The notes below the pieces were generated by a model. That model was not told the DNA's origin and searched no databases. It worked only from the letters and a program-made list of their open reading frames with translations. A DNA stretch of 64,000 nucleotides from Pollenia angustigena (lineage: Eukaryota > Arthropoda > Insecta > Diptera > Polleniidae), in contig OV884060.1 of NCBI GenBank assembly GCA_930367215.1, positions 183,035,253 through 183,099,252 on the forward strand, in the 5' to 3' direction. Below, piece by piece: positions 1-10,165 of this stretch (positions are counted from its first letter, which is position 1; every line of letters begins with the position of its first letter). The translations under genes and the position numbers were made by a program.

Positions 1-254
1 AGAGAAATGTAAAAAACGACATGCAAAATACAAAACGAGACATTTTGTTAACCCCTCTTTCTTTTCTACACCGCTCACCGACAAACCAAAAGAGACGTCG
101 ACAAAGCGACGTCGTAAAAGCCCTCATCTAAACTGAGTGTAAGTAAATTAATATTTCATTAAAATTTCTATTGTTTTAAAAAACTCTTTGTAAGCCGATA
201 ATGCCCATAGGCTAGTATACTGAAATTTAAAAAATTCATAAATATAAAAAAATA

Positions 255-519
255 TGTAAGAAAAGATAAACTCACTGTTTATTGTTGGTGTTTTGTTTAA
301 GCTTTGATATTGGTACAAGTAAGACTTATTCGCTTTTATTTGTATAATATTTTTGGCTTTTCTAAAATCTTTGGAAAAGGTTTCCTGATAAGCTGGCCTA
401 AGCAACCAGTGAAATGCGCATAGAAGCCAGCTTTCCTTCAACAATAAATCTCAAAGTGTATTTATGAAATATGAAAAATTGGGAACTTAGCACGTCATAC
501 AGAAATCTTATTAATAATA
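255..519 (+). repeat. direct repeat copy 1
   Basis: First copy of the roughly 265-bp direct repeat shared with 713-978. It starts at TGTAAGAAAAGATAAA and runs through a TTGGGAACTTAGCACG segment. The spacer holds unrelated AT-rich sequence, so this is a segmental duplication and not a microsatellite. Confidence 0.75.
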
Positions 520-712
520 AATTTTGTATTGCCAAAAATAACTTTGATAATATACTTGCATGTACCCGTGCAAAAAAAACTGAACTGGCAAATTGTTTTT
601 TTGTTGTTTTCTTACGAAGACAATAAAATGAAGCAATTTGTTTTTTAATTTTGTTTTTTCTTTTTACCCACTAACAACTACAATTCGAGTCGGAAAAAAG
701 CCAACCAATTGT

Positions 713-978
713 TGTAAGAAAAGATAAACCCACTGTCTATTGTTGGTGTTTTGTTTAAGCTTTGATATTGGTACAAGTAAGACTTTTTCGCTTTTAGGGT
801 TTTATTTGTATAATATTTTTGGCTTTTCTAAAATCGTTGGAAAAGGTTTCCTGATGAGCTGGACTAAGCAACCAGTGAAATGTGCATAGAAGCTAGCCTC
901 AACAATAAATCTCAGTGTATTTATCAAATATGAAAAATTGGGAACTTAGCACGACATACGGAAATCTTATTAATAAAA
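713..978 (+). repeat. direct repeat copy 2
   Basis: Second copy of the repeat at 255-519. It differs by a few insertions, such as TAGGGTTT near 797, and by point changes. No terminal inverted repeat or clear target duplication is seen at either end. Confidence 0.75.
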
Positions 979-1613
979 AATATGTTTTAAATCAAAAAAT
1001 TTATAGAGTGGTTGGTATAGAACGTTGGCACTTTTTTTACTCAAATTCTCACAAATACATACGATCGCATGTTAAATCCAAGTCACATAGAATCCGTTTT
1101 TCTTTAAACGCCGTTTTTTCAACTGACTATAACGTAACAACAGAGAAGTAGCACACAATGAATAATTTTATTTATTAAATTTTATGTTGATTGTGTTGCA
1201 ACACAACACAAAAAATTAAAATTAATTAAAACAAATCAAAAACCAAACTGATAGCTTTCAATAACTCAACCTATGTTAAAAGTTGCTCAACTTTAGTACC
1301 TTGCGTTAACGGAGACGTACGATATGGGACAAAGCTAATAAGAAATCCTGTATATCAACTTAGTTGTCATTTGAAAAAAGCGACGTAGGTATAATGTACA
1401 AAAAATCTACGTGACTCCGACTAGTGTACATAATTTTAAACCGTCCTTATCTTTTAAATAATTTGACATTTCAACGGTTTTTGGGAAAACGACTTTTTTA
1501 ATATTCATACATAAATTCCTTTTTTGTAATTTAAATTAAAGTAATTTTCTTTAGCAGTTTTACAAAAAAAGGTAGTTAAAATCGGTTTACTATATAATTT
1601 ATTATAAACTTAC

Positions 1614-2887
1614 CGCCCCCTTTGCGACCTCTCTTAGGTGTACCATCTACAGAAGTGTTACCTTTACGCCAACGAGTGCCGCCACCTCGTTTACGTTTTC
1701 CTCTTGTACTGTACGATTCATCAAAGTCATTGTCAGATTCAAAATCATCTTCAAAGTCATCAACGTGATGGTGATAGGACATTTCCATTTCTTCATGGAA
1801 CCAACCATCTTTTTCGGCATTGGCATGAGAATCTTTGCTATCATTATCGCCAGAGGCACTCATAGAATTGCCATCGGCAGTTAAAGCTAAAATAATATAT
1901 ATACAAGAAAAATTAAAACAACCTCAGAGAAAGAAAGATTAAGAAAGAAGAGCCACAATGGGAGCAGTGACCTGATCACTTCCATTTGTTTACATTCGTC
2001 AAGTAAATATGTACTGCATAAAAATTAAAAGTAAAAACAAACTTAACATACGCACATACATTGAGCACTAACTAAGAAACGTTACATAGCACATTAAAAG
2101 ATACAGAATTTTTTTGTAACAACAAAATGTATAAATCATGAAGGAAAAACAATAGTAAAGATATAAATCGCAACAACAAAAAGTAAAAATATAAAATTGC
2201 ACAAGAAAACCGAGCCACCATACATCCATCCTTTCAACACAAACACACATGCAGATTTACTCATACTCTTACACCCAAAAGGGGTGGGTGGCTGTTACAA
2301 ATTATATAAAATAAAAACAAAATAACCCACCCAAACTAGCGAAAAAAGATATACGAACACATTAAGAAAAATTATATAGAAAATTAGGTCCAGGGTAGTT
2401 GATAAGCCAAATATATAAGGCATAAAGCTGCTTTTATATCGATTTAACTTTACTTTTCTTAAATGCATTGAAACTTACCTGCATTTTCGCTGTGATCACG
2501 ACCAGAGGCACCAGCTCCCGTAGAGGCCGTGTAGTGGTGATGATGGTGATTATTAGATTCACGATATTGATAGTGACGATAGCTGTGATGGTGATTAAGT
2601 AAATATTGTCTTTTCGGTTTACGCCATCGATTTGAAGGATATGTATAGATTTGTCCCTCACGAAAACCAGGCATACGTTGTTTCTGTTTAACAAACAGAG
2701 CACAGTGTGTCTGTGCAACGCCTGTCTGCGGATCTAAGAAGGGCATACGCAAACGTCTTTCTATGCATAGACGAGTATTATAGTTTTCACTATTCTCCAG
2801 TATTTCCTTGTAGGCTGAATCATTTAGAAAATTTTGTATTTTCTCAAAATTATTTATATTAACAACTTCAATTTCCGGAGCCGACAT
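1614..2887 (-). CDS. d4: d4 (DPF/requiem family), first two coding exons, partial
   Basis: DPF-family subunit of BAF-type chromatin remodelling complexes, which reads modified histone tails in the nucleus. Exon 1 is 2479-2887, exon 2 is 1614-1886. Exon 1 ends in phase 1 at a GTAAGT donor (2478-2473) and joins a TTTTAG acceptor before 1886; the split codon reads Ala. Residues about 10-95 match the Requiem_N domain: NFLNDSAYKEILENSENYN, then RLCIERRLRMPFLDPQTGVA, then a GQIYTYP-x-RWRK segment. A His-rich linker follows. Exon 2 is acidic (DDFEDDFESDNDFDE) and ends in basic KRGRKGGG at a GTAAGT donor. The C2H2 finger and paired PHD fingers typical of the C terminus are not in the window, so the gene continues to the left. 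I chose ATG 2887 because the longer frame upstream begins only with GTG; an upstream coding exon is possible. Family assignment is strong. Confidence 0.88.
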
Positions 2888-3647
2888 GACAATTGCTGCT
2901 TCCACCACACAATTTAAGGCTTCTTAAACCAACAATGTAAAATATGAAAAACAAGTCTTTGTTGTAGCTATAGGGCTCTATCTATAATCCTTTACTTAAA
3001 AATGTCTCCTGTTACATCAAAATAGCTTGGTTATTTACTTATTGCATTCCTTTTTATTTATTTTTTATAAATAATTTATTCTTTTAAATATTAATAAAGT
3101 TATTTAGTTTTTATATTAAAATTAAACGTTTAATTTGCATTTTTGCAGCCAAACAAGTTTTTCTTATTAGTGATGTGTTGAGTATTTAATGCTGTTTAAA
3201 AACGAGTAACTAAACAGTTATTTAAGAAACTACTGAGTGCATTGAGTGATGATTTCTTTTTTAAACTTATATTTAAAGTATAAGATTGCATTTATGTAAA
3301 AACTCCAGTAAAAATTATATAAGCAATAACATATTTTTTGTACTACTGATAAATATATAAATAATTAAATAAAATTAAAAATGTCTAGTACCGAGTACTT
3401 AGCACTCATATGTACACATTCTTAGCAACACTATTTTTTGTCCAATTTTCCTTTACGTTATTTTCAGTGATCACAGTTGAGAGGTTTTATAATTAAATAA
3501 AGCGATTTTCTTTGTAACATTTTGTTAACTTGATGGTTACACGATCAAGTTTTGATCTACAAGTTTTAATAAACTTACTTGGAGGCCACACAATCAAGTT
3601 TTGCCTTTAAATTTGCAAAACATTCCAACTTTTGTTACTAAAGCAGA
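2888..3647. other. d4 upstream region, AT-rich
   Basis: This is the 5' side of d4, presumably holding its untranslated leader and promoter, though no TATA box or initiator can be assigned. Two short segments near 3540 and 3590 share a CACRATCAAGTTTTG motif with 24333, suggesting decayed MITE sequence. No coding potential is seen. Confidence 0.4.
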
Positions 3648-4710
3648 CCATACACGATTCAATTCAATTGTCAACTGAGTCGGTTGTTGTCCAAATCAAA
3701 GCGTGTATGGCCTTGTCAGTTGATTAGTTTAACGGTTGTCGAGTTGGTTGAAGAAAAATCAAAAGATTTTGATTTTTTCAAGTTGACTACTAAGTCTTTC
3801 AATTCGATTGTACTGTGTGTGCTCAAGTCTCTTGATTAGCTGTCAAAATTAATTTTTTGATATTTTGATATTTATTATTGTTTCACCCATACAAAAATAT
3901 ATACAAAATCTTTTAGATTATAGTAGGGATAACAGGTAGTTATACAAAAAAATGTTTTTAACATGGTACTTATTATTTTATATAAAACATTAAAAAAAGT
4001 GTTGAGAAAAAAAAATAAAAAAAAGAATAATAATAAATGAATTACAATAACATTTATGAATAATTTAGAAACATGCATTAAACGAAAATTTTAAAACATA
4101 AAATGATTGAAAAACTATTAAAATTGAGAAAACAGTTTAATAATTTCATTTTTGAAAATATTCGCATTGCTGATTGCTTGAATTCTGTTTGGAAGTCTGT
4201 TCCACAAACGGATAGCATTAATGAAACACTGCCGCTTTGAAACCTGACACTTGTATCTAATACTTGTTAGTTTACAGCCGCGGTTCGATCTTACAAATTG
4301 CAACCTGTTGTACGAGTATGATGGTGTTTTAAGATATATGATTTTGTGCAGTAGTATTAAAGTTCTGCTGTCAATTAGATTTGAGAAAGTCATGCTATAC
4401 AATTGTTTCGCAAAAGAAGTTATATGATCACGTCTGCGAAGACCAAAAACGTATCTGGTTATGTTGTTAAATGCTACCTTTAACTTCCGTGTACTATCTG
4501 AGTCACAATGTCCAAATATTTCACTTCCGTAAAGTAAGCAGGACATTACGTACGTTTTAGCAATAAGCATTCTTATTGTAGTCAAGTTTTTTAACAATTG
4601 TCTTTTATTTCATTAAATTTTAAAATAAATTTAAAATCTTTCAATTCAGTTGATGAAGCTGTCAACTGAGTTTATCAACTCAGTTGACAACGGAATTGAA
4701 CCGTGTATGG
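3648..4710. mobile_element. inverted-repeat element carrying a reverse transcriptase fragment
   Basis: The ends are imperfect inverted repeats: CCATACACGATTCAATT on the left and AATTGAACCGTGTATGG on the right. Each is followed inward by copies of TCAACTGAGT/ACTCAGTTGA. An extra copy of the terminal motif (GCGTGTATGGCC) lies near 3702, so the left arm is partly duplicated. The interior holds the minus-strand retrotransposon fragment 4118-4597. No convincing target duplication is visible at the flanks. The element is either a MITE that received a LINE 3' end, or a foldback that captured one. Confidence 0.55.
4118..4597 (-). pseudogene. non-LTR retrotransposon RT C-terminal fragment
   Basis: A 159-residue open stretch resembles the region after the catalytic core in Jockey-like LINE ORF2 proteins. 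It has the L-x-SYV-x-S-x-LLYG-type segment (VMSCLLYGSEIFG) and the C-terminal NAIRLWNRLPNRIQ motif, ending at TAA just after LFSQF. The endonuclease domain, the fingers and palm, and the FADD motif are absent, so it cannot be functional. The same IRLWN-x-LP terminus occurs in the LINE at 14.4-17.4 kb. It is open throughout, so it is less decayed than most fragments in the window. Confidence 0.7.
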
Positions 4711-5308
4711 GGCGCATAGCATACTCACATTTTTCAAACTGACCACGAGATTGCTTTCAATTTTACCTTTCCATTTGTTTGGCAGTTTATGTTCAATTTA
4801 ACAGCTTATCACAAATTAATTTTGTCGCTTTCTTTTTAAAGCTATATTTCTTCAAAAATTTAATAAAAATAAATTGTGTTTTTAAAAATTCTTGTGTTTT
4901 TTTAAAAGAAGCTCTAAGTCAAGCTACCATTTTTAGTTGTTTCTTCGTCGGGGGCATTTTTAAAATGAAATTGATTATCAAATTGAGTGCAGCCTGTGCC
5001 ACAGCTGTCAATTCAACCAAGTTGTGACAAGCAGTTTGTGTGAACAACTTGAAAGTGGTTTATTGAAAGTGTGACTGCAGGGTTACATATTTTACCTAAC
5101 TACCCGTCTCCACCATCCATCAACTTGGTAAGAACAGCATGTCGCACATGAATTCTACTCGTGTAGACTCTTCATGTTCATGTTTCGTCCATGTGCTGCC
5201 ATCGTTGCCTAAACACCTTTGAAATCCTCTTTCAAGTTTAGGGTATCAATTTACGTTCAAGAAAACAGCTGACTACAAGTAAGGTGAGCAAATATTTTGT
5301 TTGTCTTA
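4711..5308. other. AT-rich intergenic DNA between d4 and claudin-like gene
   Basis: No conserved coding signal is visible. The stretch contains mostly poly-T/poly-A rich sequence and ends at the left target duplication of a MITE. The short open frames have low-complexity Phe/Lys composition typical of random AT-rich DNA. Confidence 0.4.
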
Positions 5309-5913
5309 TGGCGATTTCTTTTCTAAAAAAAATATGTTACAGTATGTACATGTAACATTTTCTAATGTTACCTATAATCACTGGAAGTGTTACATGTTGT
5401 GCAATTTCAATAGAACACAATTAGCTACTTTTATTTACAACTATTACACTTTCATCATTAATGTACTTCATGAGCGATTTTTAAAGCTATTTAAGCGGTT
5501 TCTGCACGCAATTATGGCTTGGAAACAAATATTGACATCACTAATGGCTTAAAAAAATTTAAATGATTATCATATAAATAGACTTTTTTTTTATTTTAAT
5601 GTGTAAATATATTTATATTTTGTTTTAAAATAATTTTTTTACAAAATTATGAGCTGTATGAATTATGACAAACAAAATAAAACATTAGTTGTACAAACAA
5701 AGTAGTAAGTACCAAAATTGTAAGACAGGGCAGTATGAACACCTTAAGTAAAAGTAAGGGTAAAACATGCAACATGTTTTGCACGTTTTTTATCAACATA
5801 TTCACAAAAGAACTTGAAAATTTTTCCCACAGTTGTATTTTTTGTACAAACGAACACAAAAATATAGAACATGTAACATTAATGCAACATTTTTCTCAGA
5901 AAAGAAATCGCCA
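5309..5913. mobile_element. PIF/Harbinger-like MITE, TTA target duplication
   Basis: Ends are TGGCGATTTCTTTTCT and its complement AGAAAAGAAATCGCCA, flanked by TTA at 5306-5308 and 5914-5916. Inverted similarity continues inward, with ACATGTAACATT near 5347 and near 5869. It encodes nothing recognisable. Three-bp TTA duplications are characteristic of the PIF/Harbinger superfamily; membership is inferred from that alone. It sits 415 bp upstream of the claudin-like start codon, so it could influence that promoter. Confidence 0.65.
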
Positions 5914-6328
5914 TTAATAAATTGTTTTCTTGACCTGCGCTATCTTGTTTCCCTTGTTTCATGGTGTTTTGAACACATTAGACGATTGTATGTTTTTGAA
6001 AATGTGCATGTATTGGTTTTGTGCGGCTTGTGTGGGGTTGAAGCTGGTTGAAACTTTAACGAAAAGCCATCTTGCAAGCCAACATCTAGTTTTGTGTGTG
6101 CACGCGCAATAAAAACTAGTTTTGAGCTATTGGCATTAACATCCACATTATTTACTTCAGCTCGTATACAACCATGATGAAATAATACATTTTGGTATAC
6201 AACTCTGTGTTTGTGGAACCTATTTTTATTTATTAGAAACAATTTTAGTGATTTGTTTTTTTGGGCGTGGAGCTGCTTAAAGATTTGAAAATATTTATTT
6301 AAAAATTTGTTAAGGAATCTGCAAAGAA

Positions 6329-7162
6329 ATGGGGGCTAGCAATCGCAACACTCGAATAGCAGTTGGAATCTCAGCATTTGCTTTTTTACTATATATTATT
6401 GCATTTGCAACTCCATATTGGTTGGTTACTGACGGTCGTTTACAAAATCCACGGTTTACCAACTTAGGTCTTTGGGAAGTGTGCTTCAATGGATTTCAAG
6501 ATATCCACCGATTTTATGATACACTTTTCCAGGGCTGTATGTGGGTATTTGAAGAGGAGTATTATATTATACATGATTTTCTGTTGCCTGGATTTTATAT
6601 AGCTGTACAATTGTTTGCTACTCTTTGCTTTGTTATGTGTTTAATTGCTCTGCCGCTAACATTATCTTTTTTACGTACATCCAGAGATGATGATCGTTAC
6701 GTGTTTTTGCTGTTGACTGTTGGTTCTTGTCAAGTGCTAGCGTCATTTTTTGGGTTTTTAGCTGTAGTGATATTTGGAGCATACGGAGATTCCCGAGATT
6801 GGATGCCACATTGGCAAAATAATGATATGGGATGGTCGTTTGCTTTGGCGGTTGTTGGTGCAATTTTCTTAATGCCTGGCGGTGTTTTATATATGATTGA
6901 AGCTAGACGAGAACGTTATAAGCGTCTTAATGAGATAAGCAATCGTGAAGTAATAAGTGAGTATGGTGGAGGCGATGCAGATTATTATCAACATGTTGCC
7001 CAACAACAACTTCAACAAGCACAGCCGCAACAAGAGCAACCAACATCATCTTATTTTGCACCGGAAACAAGCCGCCCTAGACGTCCTCAACCGGGTCATC
7101 GTGCCCCCACAGCCCCTCCATCAGTAGCAATTGTGGGTGGTGGCATTCAAACTGATATATAA
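6329..7162 (+). CDS. claudin-like tetraspan septate-junction protein (pasiflora-like)
   Basis: Predicted 277-residue four-pass membrane protein. Hydrophobic segments lie at about 11-33, 86-112, 124-149 and 169-190. The first extracellular loop has the claudin-type signature: W31, G47-L48-W49, then C52 and C70 as the conserved cysteine pair. The cytosolic tail (from about 193) is Arg/Glu-rich, then Gln-rich (residues about 224-241) and Pro-rich, ending GIQTDI. Claudin-family proteins of insects build septate junctions, the paracellular barrier of epithelia and glia. Among fly members the size and loop layout fit the pasiflora group best, but I cannot separate pasi1 from pasi2 or a related claudin by eye. 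The frame is uninterrupted, with no splice signals needed, and the ATG follows GCAAAGAA. It is divergent from d4, about 3.4 kb away. Confidence 0.75.
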   Translation: MGASNRNTRIAVGISAFAFLLYIIAFATPYWLVTDGRLQNPRFTNLGLWEVCFNGFQDIHRFYDTLFQGCMWVFEEEYYIIHDFLLPGFYIAVQLFATLCFVMCLIALPLTLSFLRTSRDDDRYVFLLLTVGSCQVLASFFGFLAVVIFGAYGDSRDWMPHWQNNDMGWSFALAVVGAIFLMPGGVLYMIEARRERYKRLNEISNREVISEYGGGDADYYQHVAQQQLQQAQPQQEQPTSSYFAPETSRPRRPQPGHRAPTAPPSVAIVGGGIQTDI

Positions 7163-8043
7163 ATTATTAAAAAAACAAAGTTTTAGAAGAACGTAAGTAA
7201 ATCGTATTAACTTCGAAACATATCCGTCCAATATACAATTTTTGTCTTTTTGTGTATGTTTTGTCCAATAGTAATAGTTCTTAAGTATTTGTATTTTTTC
7301 GAAATTTATATTACTCAAACATGTATTTATATTTATGTAAAGTGTAATCTCCCTTGTCAGACAAACTGCAATGGTCCCTTTGGAGTCCGGTCATGAAAGA
7401 TTTCACTGTATGTATATATAAAAATATTTTTTTTTGTTTTTATTTTTTTATTATAGGAACCTTAAAATTAACGAAAAACTTGTATTGATCTTTTATAAGA
7501 GAAACTGTCTTATAAACGTTACAAATAAACATTTTAAATTTATTTTACTCAAGCAATTCTGTATTTTTTTTTACATTCCGCTTCAAAAAATAAATATTTC
7601 ATAACAATTAAAATAAATTGATATAAATAAAAGTATTATAAAAATTTTTATGGATAATATTAATACATAATAACCAAATAATTAAACTTTTACACCATTT
7701 TTTATATTCTACTAAACTAAAATAAAGTTGAGCATTTAGTTAAAAGAATGACAAATTTGTCAAAATTTTGAAAATCAAATTCGTGTTAATTAAGAATTAT
7801 GATTTTTGCCTACGTTTAAGTGAAAATTAATAATCTGCAAATGATCTATAACACAATGATTGAATTCGAATTCGGTTTCCGAAATATTTGGGTTGTTTGT
7901 TTTAAACCCTGTACAACATAGTTATTTAGAATTAGAACTGGGCGATGTGCACTACTTTTGCATTACCATTAAAATATAATGAACAATAATTAAAGTTAAC
8001 GTTTTTCCACCGATTTTCATGATATATGGCTTATTTTTGGCTT
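7163..8043. other. 3' region of claudin-like gene and AT-rich spacer
   Basis: AT-rich trailing sequence with several AATAAA-type hexamers (for example near 7524), any of which could serve as a poly(A) signal. No further coding exon, RNA gene or terminal repeat is recognisable before the repeat that starts near 8044. Confidence 0.35.
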
Positions 8044-8745
8044 AAATCTAGTTTACCGACACAGCTCTAAATAAAAAAAAAGTACCTAGGCGGATAGAAA
8101 ATTGAAAAATAAGAAGAACAAATTAAATAAAAATATTGGCGCAAACGCTTAGTTTTCGAGTTATGGACGTTTTTAGTTTTCATAGAAAAATGTGATTTGG
8201 CTGAAGGGCTACGAAAAAAAAAAAAAAAAAATATGCCACCTGATTCAGAATAAAAAAGAAAAAAACCAACATTAAAATTTAAGGGGGCTGAGGCCCGTGG
8301 GGCCTCCTGGAACCAAAAAACTGTCCCGCCCACTTAGTGATATGTGTGGGTACTCAAATTAAATGTTATTTACTCACGATTGCAAATATGTATTTTGTAT
8401 TTGTATTCGCATAATATTTTCCTCTTTAGGTTAATTTAAGTATTTTTTAGGTGTAGAAAAGTTCTAGTTAGCGAAGCCGGGGTTTGTTAAACCATAGATG
8501 AGTAAAGCTTTGCGCTCGGCCGAAGGCCGGCTATGCAGAGAAACTTTAGTTAGCGAAGCCAATATTTGTTATACCATAGAGGAGAAAATCCTTACGCCCG
8601 GCCGAAGACCGGTTATGCCGGGAAGCTTTAGTCAGCGAAGCCGGTGTTTGTTATACCATAGAGGAGAAAATCCTTGCGCCCGGCCAAAGGCGGGCTGTGT
8701 AGAAAAGCTTTAGTTAGCGAAGCCGGTGTTTGTTTTTGTTTTTAC
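8044..8745 (+). mobile_element. foldback-type repeat arm with 82-bp tandem units
   Basis: A single arm of a repeat whose parts recur inverted at 18150-18660, 18700-18870 and 21980-22100. Shared blocks are GTTTACCGACACAGCTC, AAGGGGGCTGAGGCCCGTGG, CCCGCCCACTTAGTG and TGTGTGGGTACTCAAATTAA. It ends in a tandem array of 82-bp GC-rich units. The layout of unique spacer plus tandem subrepeats resembles Foldback/Galileo-type elements, but no transposase is seen. Family identity is inference. Confidence 0.6.
8469..8740 (+). repeat. 82-bp tandem repeat, about 3.3 units
   Basis: TAGCGAAGCC or a one-base variant starts at 8469, 8551, 8633 and 8715, exactly 82 bp apart. Each unit contains ATACCATAGAGGAGAAAATC and a GC-rich palindrome of the form CGGCCGAAGGCCGG. 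The units stand out against the AT-rich surroundings. The same unit forms the head-to-head array at 20325-20800. Confidence 0.85.
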
Positions 8746-9100
8746 GACATTGGTGTTTGTTATTTTATAAAATTTGTATTACACTTTTATTTAAATAAAT
8801 TATACACTTAGTACACAAAAACTTAAATGTGAGCTTAAGAGTTAAATTTTTTTAAGTAAATTCCATATATCCTGAAATATGTATCTAGTCAAAACCTTCA
8901 AAATGATACCAATTTTGGCCATATACCTTTAGAAATGTAGTGGAAAAATTACATACTTCTATGAAAATCTAGAAATTTTGGCATTATTCTTAGCATTTTT
9001 AAAAATAATTTTTTGTAAAAATTTTAAGATTTGTTCCCTCTGATTGCTTTCATTATTCTTGTTATTAAAAATTGTTAAATTATTTTTCAAGCTTAAATAA

Positions 9101-9706
9101 TTAACCCTTATGTGTGTGGAAAAAAAACACCTTGTATGAGAAATCTAATTTTTTGTCTTGTATTGTACAAAAAATCGATGGTTAATGATATAATATTAGA
9201 ATTTTACTCTGGTTTTCCCCTTTTCATATATTTTTTAAAATCCTACACCCAAAAAAAAAAATTTGTAATATAAAACACCTTCTATAGGGTGGATAGGTAC
9301 CTGGGTACCTTCATGCAAATTGTATGAGAAATCTAATTTTTTGTCTTGTATTGTACAAAAAATCGATGGTTAATGATATAATATTAGAATTTTTCTCTGG
9401 TTTTCCCCTTTTCATATATTTTTTAAAATCCTACACCCAAAAAAAAAATTTGTAATATAAAACGTATACAGGTACCCAGGTACCTATTCACCCTATTAAG
9501 GGTGCAAAAAGCAAATTGATATGCCACGCCCCCCCCCCCCCCCCCCAACTGATATTGTATAAAAACACCTATGAAAATATAATAATAACAAAAAGTTAGG
9601 AGTTCTCATGCAATTGTAGAATTGTAGACTAAAATCTTATATAAAAAATTTCGATTTGAAAACGCAATAGGTACACAGGTACCTGTCCACACACATAAGG
9701 GTTTAA
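9101..9706. mobile_element. short inverted-repeat element, possibly piggyBac-like MITE
   Basis: CCCTTATGTGTGTGG at 9105-9119 mirrors CCACACACATAAGGG at 9687-9701. TTAA flanks the left end and TTTAA the right, which suggests but does not prove a piggyBac-type TTAA target. Inside are a direct duplication (9133-9277 and 9321-9463, offset near 187 bp), several GGTACCT-containing inverted motifs, and a run of 18 C at 9529-9546. No protein is encoded. Confidence 0.6.
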
Positions 9707-9949
9707 AAACATTATAAATTATTTTTCTTCTTTTTGCTTTTTACTTCTTATTGAACTCAATTGTTTTATATGATTAGTTGTTACAGTAATGTAATCTGAA
9801 TTGAATTATATATAGTTATCCTTTACCTTTATGGTTCCCCACTGCATCATTTTGTTTCTACTTTGATGTCTTCTAATCATAATATTGGTCCGGTACTCAG
9901 TAGAAAATCTGATATAGATGCAGAATTCCGATTTTATGAACATAAAGTC

Positions 9950-10165
9950 AACGTAGCTAATCTTAACTGCCAAAGCATAAGACCTTCTACAAGTTTTTCG
10001 AAAGTGAGATGAGCTTAGATCTTTTTTAGTTGGTTCATCTGTTAGTATTTTTGCTATTACTGAGACTTGGTTTAAACCGTATGTATCTAATCGAGCTGTT
10101 GAGATTTCTGGTTATAAGTTTTGTCGCAATGATCGCTTAAACTCAAGAGGAGGTGGTGTTAGTAT
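9950..10165 (+). pseudogene. LINE endonuclease (EEP) N-terminal fragment
   Basis: Decayed start of the apurinic-like endonuclease domain: VANLNCQSIR followed, after frame breaks, by the E-containing ITETWF motif and CRNDRLNSRGGGV. The final GTTAGTAT is the left target duplication of the hAT element that begins at 10166. The domain resumes at 14367. Confidence 0.7.

Larger units (their letters stand above)
1..1613. other. d4 intron, with a 0.26-kb direct duplication
   Basis: This stretch lies 3' of d4 exon 2 on its strand and is presumably intron. No zinc-finger or PHD codons are visible. Positions 255-519 and 713-978 are a direct repeat, offset by about 458 bp, with only scattered substitutions and small indels. 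Both copies carry the same AGGTTTCCTGATAAGCTGG-like and AAAAATTGGGAACTTAGCAC segments. The short open frames here are not conserved between the copies, so I read them as non-coding. Confidence 0.6.

Noticed and set aside
1638..1865. His/Tyr-rich plus-strand frame opposite d4 exon 2
   Set aside because: It is the antisense shadow of the acidic d4 exon, which has matching splice sites and family homology.
5940..6242. 100-residue minus-strand frame upstream of the claudin-like gene
   Set aside because: No conserved domain, low-complexity flanks, and overlap with the likely promoter region of a well-supported gene.
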